Of a DNA stretch of 64,000 nt, positions 26,913 to 35,247 are shown in pieces (position 1 is the first letter of the stretch; the number at the start of each line of letters is the position of its first letter). The position numbers and the translations under genes were made by a program. Source of the DNA: Streptomyces monomycini (lineage in GTDB: Bacteria; Actinomycetota; Actinomycetes; Streptomycetales; Streptomycetaceae); NCBI RefSeq assembly GCF_022271435.1, contig NZ_JAFIQY010000033.1, positions 34,347 through 98,346 on the forward strand, in the 5' to 3' direction. The notes beneath the pieces are model-generated. The model searched no databases, was not told the origin of the DNA, and saw only the letters and a program-made list of their open reading frames with translations.

Positions 26913-28465
26913 GACCCGGGCCGCGCGCCGCCGCGCGCGCGACACCCACCGTGCTCGTCCTGTCCGCCGCGCTCACGCTCGTCACAGCCCCCGGCGCGCG
27001 CGCCGCCGACCGCCCCTCCGCTTCGGCAGGCCACGTCTTCCACGTCGATTGCGCCGCGCCCGCCGGGGGCGACGGCTCGCGCGCCCGCCCCTGGTCCTCC
27101 CTGGCCCAGGCCAACGCCCAGCCGTACGGCCCCGGTGACCGCCTGCTGTTCCGCCGCGGCAGTACCTGCACCGGCACCCTCGCCCCCAGGGGCGAGGGCT
27201 CCGCCACCGCGCCCTTCACCATCGCCGACTACGGGAGCGCCGCCGCCCGTGCCCGACTGGACGGCGCCGGCGCCCACGACACCGTGCTGCTGGCCAACAC
27301 GCAGTACGTACGGCTCAGCGCGCTGGAAATCGTCAACGCGGCACGTCCCGGCAGCGAACGCAACGGCGTACGGCTGCGCCTGACCGACTACGGCACCGCC
27401 CGCGGGATCGCGGTCACCGGGCTGTACGTGCACGACGTACGCGGCGGCGACGCCAAGACCCTGACCGGATCCAGCGGTGTCCACGTCGCGGTGGAGGGCA
27501 CCGCACGGCCCAGCCGCTACGACGGACTGGAGATCGCCGGGAACCGCATCGAGGACGTCGACCGGGAGGGCGTGTACTTCAAGTCCACCTGGTCCCGGCG
27601 CCCCCTCGTCGGCAACCAGCAGGACCCGCACACCTACCCCGGCGCCTGGACCCCGAGCACCCGGGTCCGCGTCCACCACAACACCCTCAGGTCACTGGCG
27701 GGCGACGGCATCAAGCTGGACACCACGGCGGGCGCCGTCGTCGAGCACAACCGGGTGGACGGCTTCCAGCTCCGCTCGCCCTCGGCCAACGCGGGAGTCT
27801 GGACGTTCAACACGGACGACACCCTCGTCCAGTTCAACGAGGTCTCCGGCGGTGGCAACACACACGACGGCATGTCCTTCGACGCGGACGGCGCCTCCCG
27901 GAACACGGTGTTCCAGTACAACAACAGCCACGACAACGCGGGCGGCTTCCTGCTGCTGTGCCCGTACAGCGGCGCCAAGACCGTCGGCACCACCGTCCGC
28001 TACAACGTCAGCCGCAACGACGGCGCACGGCTGATCCAGAACTGTGCCGGCCCCGTCCTCGACACCCGCATCTACAACAACAGCTTCCTGAACACGACCC
28101 GCATCCCCGCCTACCTGGTCCAGGACGACACCACGTCCCCCACCACCACCGACCACCGGCTGACCATCCGCAACAACATCTTCGCCAGCCGCGGACAGGG
28201 CGGCTACGCCCTCAAGAACCCCACACCCGGCCTGCGCTTCGACCACAACGTCTTCCACGGCCTGCCACCGGCGCACCTGCCCGCCAACCCCGGCGGCACC
28301 ACGGCCGACCCCGGACTGCGCGACGACTTCCGTCTCACCGCCGGGTCACCTGCCCACGCTGCCGGACAGCACGTCGCGGGCAACGGCGGCCGCGACTACT
28401 TCGGCACACCGCTGCCCGCCGGAGCCCCCACCATCGGCGCATACGAGGGCCCCGGCGTCCGCTGA
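26909..28465 (+). CDS. Secreted right-handed parallel beta-helix protein
   Basis: 518 residues. A Sec signal peptide (about 1-32, cleavage near ARA-AD) precedes a pectate-lyase-like beta-helix. The entry motif DGSRARPWSSLAQANA with PGDRLLFRRGSTCTG is typical of secreted polysaccharide lyases or hydrolases, and rungs follow as VHHNTLRSLAGDGIKLD, VEHNRVDGFQ, VQFNEVSGGGNTHDGMSFD, FQYNNSHDNAGGF and VRYNVSRNDGARLIQN. Catalytic residues cannot be assigned. It likely cleaves an extracellular acidic polysaccharide whose fragments the nearby ABC importer takes up. Confidence 0.85.
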   Translation: MRPGPRAAARATPTVLVLSAALTLVTAPGARAADRPSASAGHVFHVDCAAPAGGDGSRARPWSSLAQANAQPYGPGDRLLFRRGSTCTGTLAPRGEGSATAPFTIADYGSAAARARLDGAGAHDTVLLANTQYVRLSALEIVNAARPGSERNGVRLRLTDYGTARGIAVTGLYVHDVRGGDAKTLTGSSGVHVAVEGTARPSRYDGLEIAGNRIEDVDREGVYFKSTWSRRPLVGNQQDPHTYPGAWTPSTRVRVHHNTLRSLAGDGIKLDTTAGAVVEHNRVDGFQLRSPSANAGVWTFNTDDTLVQFNEVSGGGNTHDGMSFDADGASRNTVFQYNNSHDNAGGFLLLCPYSGAKTVGTTVRYNVSRNDGARLIQNCAGPVLDTRIYNNSFLNTTRIPAYLVQDDTTSPTTTDHRLTIRNNIFASRGQGGYALKNPTPGLRFDHNVFHGLPPAHLPANPGGTTADPGLRDDFRLTAGSPAHAAGQHVAGNGGRDYFGTPLPAGAPTIGAYEGPGVR

Positions 28466-28522
28466 CGACTCCAGGACGGTACGGGCCGAGGGCGCCTCAC
28501 CCACGGCCCGTACCGCACCGCG

Positions 28523-29296
28523 TCACTGCGGCCCGTACTTGCGTCCCGTCTTCGACGTGATCCCGCCGAGCAGGTTGCGCGGCGCCAGCTTCGCCACGCC
28601 CATCAGCGCCTTGTAGCGCGGGTCCGGGATGGACAGCGACTTGCCGCGCGCGAGGTCCTTCATCGCAGCGTCCACCAGCTTGTCGGCGTCCAGCCACATC
28701 CAGTCGGGGATGCTGTCCGTCCCCATTCCGGCCCGCTCGTGGAACTCGGTCCGCACGAAGCCCGGGCACAGCGCCATCAGCCGTACGTTGCTGCCCGCCA
28801 GGTCGCGGGCGGCGCCCTGGGTGAACTGCACGACCCACGCCTTGCTCGCCCCGTACGTGCCGCGCGGCACGAACGCAGCCACCGAGGCCACGTTGACGAC
28901 CCCGCCGCGACGCCGCTCGCGCATCCCCTTCAGCGCCTCCGACGTCAGCCGCAGCACCGCCTCGCAGTGCACCTTGAGCATCTTCAGCTCGTCGGCCATC
29001 GGCACGTCCAGGAACTCGCCCTTGTTGCCGAAGCCCGCGTTGTTGACCAGCAGGTCCACCGGATGGGTGCGGTCGCCGAGCCGCTGCTCGACCGCGGCGA
29101 TGCCGTCCTCCGTCGCCAGGTCGGCGACCAGCACGGACACCTCGACGCCGTGCCGGTCGTGCAGCTCGGTGGCCTGCTCGCGCAGCCGCTTCTCGTTGCG
29201 CGCCACGAGCACCAGGTTGTGGCCGTCGCCCGCCAGCCGGCGGGCGAAAGCGGCGCCGATGCCCGCCGTCGCTCCCGTAATCAATGCAGTCGTCAT
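28523..29296 (-). CDS. Short-chain dehydrogenase/reductase (SDR)
   Basis: 257-residue classical SDR. Cofactor motif TGATAGIG (residues ~7-14), the NNAG motif in LLVNNAGFG, catalytic Ser in NVASVAAF and the YxxxK motif YGASK are all present. The Arg after the second strand (VARNEKR) suggests NADPH preference. It ends close to the convergent beta-helix gene (57 bp) but probably belongs to a separate unit. Substrate unknown. The DltE/SDR-type C-terminus is basic. Confidence 0.9.
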   Translation of the reverse strand: MTTALITGATAGIGAAFARRLAGDGHNLVLVARNEKRLREQATELHDRHGVEVSVLVADLATEDGIAAVEQRLGDRTHPVDLLVNNAGFGNKGEFLDVPMADELKMLKVHCEAVLRLTSEALKGMRERRRGGVVNVASVAAFVPRGTYGASKAWVVQFTQGAARDLAGSNVRLMALCPGFVRTEFHERAGMGTDSIPDWMWLDADKLVDAAMKDLARGKSLSIPDPRYKALMGVAKLAPRNLLGGITSKTGRKYGPQ

Positions 29297-29381
29297 ACGG
29301 GCACGCTATCCGCATCCGCGTACGCCACTCGCCCCGGCCGGTACCCGCCGGCCGGGGTACGGGCGCCCCGTTCAGCCGGGT

Positions 29382-30047
29382 TCAAGCCTCTTGTGCGCGG
29401 ATGTACTTGAGCGCCCATTCGCGCAGCTCGGGGTGGAGTGCCGCCCCCGCCTCCAGGAGCCGCGGCAGCACCTCGCGCCCCGTGGTCATGCCGCGGAAGG
29501 CGAGGGCGATCGTCACGTCGTGGTCCGGGCGGTGCTCGACGGTGATCGTGTCCCCGGCCCGGACCTGGCCCGGCTCCAGGACCCGCAGGTACGCGCCGGG
29601 CGCACCGGCCCGCGTGAAGCGCTTGATCCAGCCAGGTTCGCCCAGCCGCCCCTGGAAGGTCATGCAGGGGATGCGCGCGGAGGTCACCTCCAGCAGCAGC
29701 CGAGGGCCCACGCGCCAGCGTTCGCCGATCAGCGCGTGCGTCACGTCCAGGCCGCTGGTGGTGAAGTTCTCCCCGAACATCCCGGCGGGCAGCGTCCGGC
29801 CCAGCTCCTTCTCCCAGGCGTCCAGATCCTCGCGGGCGTACGCGTACACCGCCTGGTCGTCGCCGCCGTGATGCCGGAGATTGACCACCGCGTCCCCGGC
29901 CAGACCGCTGCCGGCGACCCCCTTGGGGCCGGGCGCGGAGACCGCCACCGGTCCGTCGACGGGCTGCTTTCCGATGCCCGTACTGCCCGTGGCGCCGGGG
30001 TACTCCATGGGCCCCGGCCGCCCCACGTTCACAGACAGAAGCTTCAT
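29382..30047 (-). CDS. MOSC domain-containing protein (YiiM-like)
   Basis: 221 residues. MOSC proteins handle molybdenum-cofactor sulfur or act in molybdoenzyme reductase systems. The family signature is seen in LAGDAVVNLRHHGGDDQAVYAYAREDLDAW, MFGENFTTSGLD, and WRVGPRLLLEVTSARIPCMTF with the conserved Cys. The C-terminal helical part (PRLLEAGAALHPELREWALKYI) matches YiiM-type proteins. Divergent from the LysR gene with 79 bp between, so it is a likely LysR target. Confidence 0.88.
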   Translation of the reverse strand: MKLLSVNVGRPGPMEYPGATGSTGIGKQPVDGPVAVSAPGPKGVAGSGLAGDAVVNLRHHGGDDQAVYAYAREDLDAWEKELGRTLPAGMFGENFTTSGLDVTHALIGERWRVGPRLLLEVTSARIPCMTFQGRLGEPGWIKRFTRAGAPGAYLRVLEPGQVRAGDTITVEHRPDHDVTIALAFRGMTTGREVLPRLLEAGAALHPELREWALKYIRAQEA

Positions 30048-30126
30048 GGCGGCACGCTACTGGCATCCAGCCAAAGTCGCGAGTCATTATTTCCCGCTCG
30101 CCCCAAGGTCCGCTTATGCTCGAAGC

Positions 30127-31038
30127 ATGATCGAGGCCCGTCATCTCCGTGTACTGCGCGCCGTCCACCGGACCGGCTCCTTCTCCGCCGCCGCCCGCGA
30201 GCTGGGCTGCACCCAGCCCGCCGTCAGCCAGCAGATGAAGGCCCTCGAACAGTCGGCGGGCACCCCGCTGCTGATCCGTACGGGCCGCGAGATGCGGCTG
30301 ACGCAGGCGGGCGAGGCGCTGGTACGCCACGCCACCGGCATCCTGGCCGGGCTGACCGCCGCCGAGGAGGAGGTCGCCGCCATCGCCGGGCTGCGCGCCG
30401 GGCGGGTACGGCTGGTCTCCTTCCCCTCCGGCAGCTCGACGCTGGTGCCCGCCGCCCTGGCCGCCATGCGCGCCGACCACCCCGGCACCCGAGTCTCCCT
30501 GGTCGAGGCCGAGCCGCCGCGCTCGGTCGAGATGCTGCGCAACGGCGACTGCGAGATCACGCTGGCCTTCCGCTACCCGGAGGTGCGCGGCGCGGACCCC
30601 GCCGCCGAGGCGGAGTGGGACGACCTGGTCGTCCGGCCGGTCCTGGTCGACCGGCTGGTGGGCCTGGTCCCGGAGACGCACCGGCTGGCCGGCGCCGGGA
30701 CGGCGGGCTACGCCGACCTGGCCGGCGAGCCGTGGATCGCGGGCTGCCCGCGCTGCCGGCGGCACCTGGTCGAGGTCTGCGAGGGGGCCGGCTTCACGCC
30801 GCGCATCGACTTCGCGACGGACGACTACCCGGCGGTGATCGGGCTGGTGGGCGCGGGTCTGGGCGTCGCCGTACTGCCGGAGCTGGCGCTGGAGTCGGTA
30901 CGGCACAAGGGGGTCCGTACGGTCGCGATGGAGCCGTGCGTGCAGCGCGAGGTCGTGGCGCTCACCCTGCCGGACCTCGCCCAGGTCCCGGCGGTCGAGG
31001 CGATGCTCGGGCGGCTGGCGGGCGCGGTCGGGGACTGA
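30127..31038 (+). CDS. LysR-family transcriptional regulator
   Basis: 303 residues. The N-terminal winged helix is clear (MIEARHLRVLRAVHRTGSFSAAARELGCTQPAVSQQMKALE), then a periplasmic-binding-like effector domain (VRLVSFPSGSSTLVPAALAAMRADHPGTRVSLVEAEP). A Cys pair in GCPRCRRH within the effector domain is distinctive and could make it redox-sensitive. The ATG at 30127 is the family start, though it lacks a clear ribosome site, so the mRNA may be leaderless. Upstream frame extends into the MOSC gene and is not used. Confidence 0.9.
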   Translation: MIEARHLRVLRAVHRTGSFSAAARELGCTQPAVSQQMKALEQSAGTPLLIRTGREMRLTQAGEALVRHATGILAGLTAAEEEVAAIAGLRAGRVRLVSFPSGSSTLVPAALAAMRADHPGTRVSLVEAEPPRSVEMLRNGDCEITLAFRYPEVRGADPAAEAEWDDLVVRPVLVDRLVGLVPETHRLAGAGTAGYADLAGEPWIAGCPRCRRHLVEVCEGAGFTPRIDFATDDYPAVIGLVGAGLGVAVLPELALESVRHKGVRTVAMEPCVQREVVALTLPDLAQVPAVEAMLGRLAGAVGD

Positions 31039-31100
31039 GGCGGCGGGACGGGGCGGCGGAACGGGTCGGCCGCTGAGGCGTCCGGGGGCGGCAGGCCGCA

Positions 31101-31157
31101 GACGGCAGACGGCAGACGGCAGGCGACAGACGACAAGACGGCAGACGGCAGGTCGCA
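31101..31157. repeat. 7-bp tandem repeat array (GACGGCA)
   Basis: Eight consecutive or near-consecutive 7-bp units, five of them exact GACGGCA and others such as GACGACA and GGTCGCA, fill the space after the LysR gene. Confidence 0.9.
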
Positions 31158-31224
31158 GGTGGCGCGCGGCGAGGCGGCGGGGACCCGGCCCGACTGCCGA
31201 CTGCGCCGATCGGGTGAAGTTGTC

Positions 31225-31240
31225 GAAGAAACGTTTCTTC
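31225..31240. terminator. Perfect palindrome after whiD
   Basis: GAAGAAACGTTTCTTC is a perfect 16-bp palindrome 11 bp past the whiD stop. It could be a short terminator hairpin for whiD or a protein site; no T-run follows. Confidence 0.4.
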
Positions 31241-31251
31241 AGTCCGTGTGC

Positions 31252-31584
31252 TCAGCCACCCCCGGCACCGGGGTGCCCCATCGCCGCCGTCGCCGGCACC
31301 AGCCGGTGCCGCGCCCGGCCCATCAGCTCTTCGCGCTCGTCCTCCGTCAGCCCGCCCCACACCCCGTACGGCTCGCGGACCGCGAGGGCGTGCGCCGCGC
31401 ACTGGGCGCGCACCGGGCAGCGCATGCACACCTCTTTCGCCGAGGTCTCACGCGCGCTGCGGGCGGCACCGCGTTCGCCCTCGGGGTGGAAGAAGAGGGA
31501 ACTGTCCACGCCACGGCACGCGGCGAGCAGCTGCCAGTCCCAGAGATCTGCGTTCGGGCCCGGAAGGCGCGAGAAATCTGCCAT
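31252..31584 (-). CDS. whiD: WhiB-family iron-sulfur regulator WhiD
   Basis: 110 residues from the ATG at 31584, matching the Streptomyces WhiD start MADFSRLPGPNADLWDW. The four cluster-binding cysteines Cys23, Cys53, Cys56 and Cys62 coincide with those of WhiD, followed by the GVWGG turn and a basic C-terminal helix. WhiD binds an O2- and NO-sensitive [4Fe-4S] cluster, interacts with the principal sigma factor and is needed for spore maturation. Divergent from bldM, as in S. coelicolor. An 18-residue upstream extension of the frame is not used. Confidence 0.95.
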   Translation of the reverse strand: MADFSRLPGPNADLWDWQLLAACRGVDSSLFFHPEGERGAARSARETSAKEVCMRCPVRAQCAAHALAVREPYGVWGGLTEDEREELMGRARHRLVPATAAMGHPGAGGG

Positions 31585-31972
31585 TGCTAGTCCCCTCGAA
31601 GCGATACCGGTTCGGGCTCGGTGCTCACGACCGTACATCTACTGTCTAAGTAGATGTAAATATGACTCATTGCGAATCTAGCCACAGACACCGTTAAAAC
31701 GGAAGAAAAGCCACCAAATAGGGCATAGCGCCATGAAGGAGGGCGATCTACGGCCGCACATCTTCTGCGTGTCCGGGCCCTCACGTAGAGTGCCGAAGGC
31801 GGCTGTCCAACCCGTAACTCTTTCGAGTGACCGTCGTTGGAAGGGCGGAAGCGGTTGGCGGAGGTAGGTCTCGGGCAGGTGTCCGAGGCGGTCGATCGCT
31901 CAGGTGACGATACGTACCAGCCTGGAGGCTCAAGGTGACGCGCAGCAGCTGTGAGAGCCGCGGAGGACCGTC
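31585..31972. promoter_or_regulatory. Divergent whiD-bldM control region
   Basis: 388 bp, notably AT-rich between 31640 and 31760 (for example TAAGTAGATGTAAATATGAC), which is unusual for this genome and marks a heavily regulated divergent promoter region. The bldM promoter is annotated separately; whiD start sites cannot be placed with confidence. Confidence 0.6.
31813..31840 (+). promoter_or_regulatory. Sigma-BldN-type promoter of bldM
   Basis: CGTAAC at 31813 and CGTTGG at 31835, spaced 16 bp, match the sigma-BldN promoter recognised at bldMp1 in Streptomyces (CGTAAC / CGTTGA). It is 132 bp upstream of the bldM ATG. Confidence 0.75.
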
Positions 31973-32584
31973 ATGACATCCGTCCTCGTCTGTGACGACT
32001 CCCCGCTTGCCCGAGAGGCGCTCCGCCGCGCGGTCGCGACCGTGCCCGGTGTAGAGCGTGTGACGACGGCGGCCAACGGCGAGGAAGTCCTCCGCCGCTG
32101 GGGCGCCGATCGCTCCGACCTGATCTTGATGGACGTGCGGATGCCCGGGCTGGGCGGAGTCGAGACGGTGCGCCGGCTGCTCTCCGCCGACCCGGGCGCC
32201 CGCATCATCATGCTCACGGTCGCCGAGGATCTGGACGGGGTCGCCCTGGCGGTCGCGGCCGGCGCCCGCGGCTATCTGCACAAGGACGCCTCACGCGCCG
32301 AGCTGCGCGCGACGGTCACCCAGGCGCTCGCGGACCCCACCTGGCGGCTCGCGCCGCGCAGGCTGCGGTCCGCCGAGATGGGTGCCGCGCCGACGCTCAC
32401 CGCGCGCGAGATCCAGGTGCTGGAGGGCATGAGTCACGGCCGCTCCAACGCGGAGATCGGACGTGAGCTGTTCCTCTCCGAGGACACGGTCAAGACCCAC
32501 GCCCGGCGGCTGTTCAAGAAGCTCGGCGCCTCCGACCGGGCCCATGCGGTCGCGCTCGGATTCCGCTGGGGTCTGGTCCGCTAG
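31973..32584 (+). CDS. bldM: Developmental response regulator BldM
   Basis: 203 residues, the exact BldM length. Orphan NarL/FixJ-type regulator needed for aerial mycelium, acting as a homodimer on early genes and as a heterodimer with WhiI on late sporulation genes. The receiver keeps Asp8-Asp9, Asp54 in LILMDVRMPG, Thr in MLTVAED and Lys in YLHKDAS, although in S. coelicolor Asp54 phosphorylation is known to be dispensable. The LuxR-type HTH is LTAREIQVLEGMSHGRSNAEIGRELFLSEDTVKTHARRLFKKLG. No kinase is adjacent. Confidence 0.97.
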   Translation: MTSVLVCDDSPLAREALRRAVATVPGVERVTTAANGEEVLRRWGADRSDLILMDVRMPGLGGVETVRRLLSADPGARIIMLTVAEDLDGVALAVAAGARGYLHKDASRAELRATVTQALADPTWRLAPRRLRSAEMGAAPTLTAREIQVLEGMSHGRSNAEIGRELFLSEDTVKTHARRLFKKLGASDRAHAVALGFRWGLVR

Positions 32585-32772
32585 GACGGCCGTGACGTGC
32601 AGCGATGCGGGGGAATGAGGGTCCCCGCCCGCCGCGTGGCGGGCGGGGTGGCAGGAGGTCCCGCAGGTGCCGGTCCGGGAGCGGAATCCCGGTTCGGCGC
32701 GCGGTGCCGCATCCTTGAGGTATGGAGTTCCTCGGGGACGGGCCGATCCGGTGCGAGGGGAGGGCGCGGGAG

Positions 32773-33441
32773 ATGACAGCCGGCGCACCTGCCGCGCATA
32801 ACGCTTCGGTGCACAAGTACGGACCTGATGCCGCGGATCGCGCCGCGCCAAGGCACCATGGACCGATGCGCGATGACGGGATTCAGGAGATCGGCGATCT
32901 CGTCGCACGCGCCGTGGAAGGGGATCGCCGGGCCACCCACGACCTGCTGGCCCATGTGCATCCCCTCGCCCTGCGCTACTGCCGCACCCGGCTGTCCCGG
33001 CTGCCGGGTGACGCGCGGCACTTCGTGGAGGACCTGGCGCAGGAGGTCTGCGTCGCGGTGCTCTGCGCGCTGCCGCGCTACCGGGACACCGGAAAGCCGT
33101 TCGAGGCGTTCGTCTTCGCCATCGCCGCCCACAAGGTCGCCGACCTCCAGCGGGCCGCGATGCGCGGCCCCGGCAGCACGGCCGTGCCGTCCAACGAGAT
33201 GCCCGAGAAGCCGGACGACTCGCTGGGCCCCGAGGAGCGGGCGCTGCTCAGCAGTGACGCCGAGTGGGCCAAGAAGCTGCTGGCCAACCTGCCGGAGAAC
33301 CAGCGTGAGCTGGTGCTGCTGCGGGTCGCGGTCGGGCTGACGGCCGAGGAGACCGGACAGATGCTGGGGATGTCGCCGGGCGCGGTGCGAGTCGCGCAGC
33401 ACCGGGCGCTGAGCCGGCTTCGGGCGCTGGCCGAGCAGTGA
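32773..33441 (+). CDS. shbA: ECF RNA polymerase sigma factor, SigD/ShbA-like
   Basis: 222 residues from the ATG at 32773, which has GGGGAGG upstream; ATG at 32866 is a strong alternative since similarity probably begins at MRDDGIQEIGDL. Region 2 (ATHDLLAHVHPLALRYCRTRL, then DLAQEVCVAVLCALPRYRDTGKPFEAFVFAIAAHKVADLQR) and region 4 (LPENQRELVLLRVAVGLTAEETGQMLGMSPGAVRVAQHRALSRLR) are intact. Position between bldM and guaB matches M. tuberculosis sigD and, as I recall, Streptomyces ShbA, which drives transcription of the principal sigma gene hrdB. No anti-sigma gene is adjacent. Confidence 0.8.
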   Translation: MTAGAPAAHNASVHKYGPDAADRAAPRHHGPMRDDGIQEIGDLVARAVEGDRRATHDLLAHVHPLALRYCRTRLSRLPGDARHFVEDLAQEVCVAVLCALPRYRDTGKPFEAFVFAIAAHKVADLQRAAMRGPGSTAVPSNEMPEKPDDSLGPEERALLSSDAEWAKKLLANLPENQRELVLLRVAVGLTAEETGQMLGMSPGAVRVAQHRALSRLRALAEQ

Positions 33442-33503
33442 CCGGACCGGCGGGGCGCGGCGTGCCCCGGTGGCGTTCCGGTGCCCGGCGAAAGGGCTGC
33501 CCG

Positions 33504-33523
33504 GCCCCGGTGGAGGCCGGGGC
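33504..33523 (+). terminator. Hairpin after the sigma-factor gene
   Basis: GCCCCGG, six bases, CCGGGGC form a 7-bp GC stem 62 bp after the stop; a plausible terminator separating the sigma gene from guaB. Confidence 0.5.
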
Positions 33524-33542
33524 GGCCGGACGCCGTGCGGGA

Positions 33543-33612
33543 ACGTACAGTCGAAGAAACGTACAGCCGTAGGAACGTACGTCCGTGCCGCGGCCATTTC
33601 ATAGGAACGCAC
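33543..33612. promoter_or_regulatory. Phased ACGTAC repeats upstream of guaB
   Basis: ACGTAC occurs at 33543, 33559 and 33575, exactly 16 bp apart, and a degenerate ACGCAC at 33607 keeps the same phase. The run ends about 96 bp before the guaB start. It looks like a multi-site operator. Confidence 0.5.
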
Positions 33613-33707
33613 AAGTGATGCGCTCCTCACCGGTTGTGGAATGAGACGCCTGTGGTGGCCGTTAGCATGGGTGTCCGCGCTGAGGCAAGACCATTTGGGA
33701 AGGTGTC

Positions 33708-35210
33708 ATGACTGACAACGTCGACGGAATGCCCGCCAAATTCGCGATGCTCGGTCTGACATATGACGACGTGCTGCTGCTGCCCGGCGCCTCCGAGGTG
33801 CTGCCGAACGCGGTCGACACGGCGTCCCGGGTCTCGCGCAACGTGAAGGTCAACATCCCGCTGCTGTCCGCCGCGATGGACAAGGTCACCGAGGCGCGGA
33901 TGGCGATCGCCATGGCGCGGCAGGGCGGCGCGGGCGTGCTGCACCGCAACCTGTCCATCGAGGACCAGGCCAATCAGGTCGACCTGGTCAAGCGCTCCGA
34001 GTCCGGCATGGTCACCGACCCGATCACGGTCCGCCCGGACGCCACCCTCGTCGAGGCGGACGCGCTCTGTGCGAAGTTCCGCATCAGCGGGGTGCCGGTC
34101 ACCGACCCGGCGGGCAAGCTGCTGGGCATCGTCACCAACCGCGACATGGCCTTCGAGCTGGACCGCAGCCGCCAGGTGCGCGAGGTCATGACCCCGATGC
34201 CGCTGGTCACCGGCAAGGTCGGCATCTCCGGCGAGGACGCCGTCGAGCTGCTCCGCCGCCACAAGATCGAGAAGCTGCCGCTGGTCGACGACGCGGGCGT
34301 GCTCAAGGGCCTGATCACGGTCAAGGACTTCGTGAAGGCCGAGAAGTACCCGAACGCGGCCAAGGACTCCGAGGGCCGGCTGGTCGTCGGTGCCGCGGTG
34401 GGCGTCGGCGACGAGGCGTTCGACCGCGCCCAGGCGCTGGTCGAGGCCGGTGCGGACTTCCTGGTCGTGGACAGCGCGCACGGCCACAGCCGCGGCATCC
34501 TCGACATGATCGCCAAGGTGAAGTCCAACGTCCGCGTCGACGTGGTCGGCGGCAACGTCGCCACCCGTGACGGCGCCCAGGCGCTGATCGACGCCGGTGC
34601 GGACGGCATCAAGGTCGGTGTCGGCCCGGGCTCGATCTGCACCACCCGTGTGGTCGCCGGTGTCGGCGTGCCGCAGGTCACCGCGATCTACGAGGCCGCG
34701 CAGGCCGCGAACGCGGCGGGCGTGCCGCTGATCGGCGACGGCGGCCTGCAGTTCTCCGGCGACATCGCCAAGGCCATCGCGGCCGGCGCCGACACGGTCA
34801 TGCTGGGCTCGCTGCTGGCCGGCTGCGAGGAGTCGCCGGGCGAGATGGTCTTCATCAACGGCAAGCAGTTCAAGTCGTACCGCGGCATGGGCTCGCTCGG
34901 CGCGATGCAGTCCCGCGGCCAGGCGCGCTCCTTCTCCAAGGACCGCTACTTCCAGGACAACGTCCTCTCCGAGGACAAGCTGGTCCCCGAGGGCATCGAG
35001 GGCCAGGTCCCCTACCGCGGCCCGCTCGGCTCGGTGGCCCACCAGCTCGTCGGCGGCCTGCGCGCCTCCATGGGCTACGTCGGCTCCGCGAGCATCGAGG
35101 AGCTGAAGGACAAGGGCCGCTTCGTCCGCATCACGGCGGCGGGCCTGAAGGAGAGCCACCCGCACGACGTGCAGATGGTGACCGAGGCGCCGAACTACGC
35201 GCGGCGGTGA
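33708..35210 (+). CDS. guaB: IMP dehydrogenase
   Basis: 500 residues. Oxidises IMP to XMP with NAD+, the committed step of GMP synthesis. TIM barrel begins with LTYDDVLLLPGASEVLP; two CBS domains are inserted at about residues 100-220; the catalytic cysteine is in GVGPGSICTTR and the flap contains YRGMGSLGAM. Length and motifs are standard for bacterial IMPDH. The ATG at 33708 follows GGAAGGTG. A RelE-like ORF and guaB3 follow on the same strand. Confidence 0.97.
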   Translation: MTDNVDGMPAKFAMLGLTYDDVLLLPGASEVLPNAVDTASRVSRNVKVNIPLLSAAMDKVTEARMAIAMARQGGAGVLHRNLSIEDQANQVDLVKRSESGMVTDPITVRPDATLVEADALCAKFRISGVPVTDPAGKLLGIVTNRDMAFELDRSRQVREVMTPMPLVTGKVGISGEDAVELLRRHKIEKLPLVDDAGVLKGLITVKDFVKAEKYPNAAKDSEGRLVVGAAVGVGDEAFDRAQALVEAGADFLVVDSAHGHSRGILDMIAKVKSNVRVDVVGGNVATRDGAQALIDAGADGIKVGVGPGSICTTRVVAGVGVPQVTAIYEAAQAANAAGVPLIGDGGLQFSGDIAKAIAAGADTVMLGSLLAGCEESPGEMVFINGKQFKSYRGMGSLGAMQSRGQARSFSKDRYFQDNVLSEDKLVPEGIEGQVPYRGPLGSVAHQLVGGLRASMGYVGSASIEELKDKGRFVRITAAGLKESHPHDVQMVTEAPNYARR

Positions 35211-35247
35211 AGCCGGTAGGCTTGGGGCGCCTGTTCAAGGGGGTCAG

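Noticed and set aside
25031..27679. Long minus-strand frame of 882 codons
   Set aside because: Antisense of the DUF2264 and beta-helix genes, Gly/Val-rich composition typical of a GC-rich shadow.
29284..29871. Plus-strand frame over the SDR-MOSC junction
   Set aside because: Antisense of the MOSC gene and lacks any start signal.
33627..35165. 512-codon minus-strand frame
   Set aside because: Antisense of guaB; composition is Leu/Asp/Val-rich shadow.
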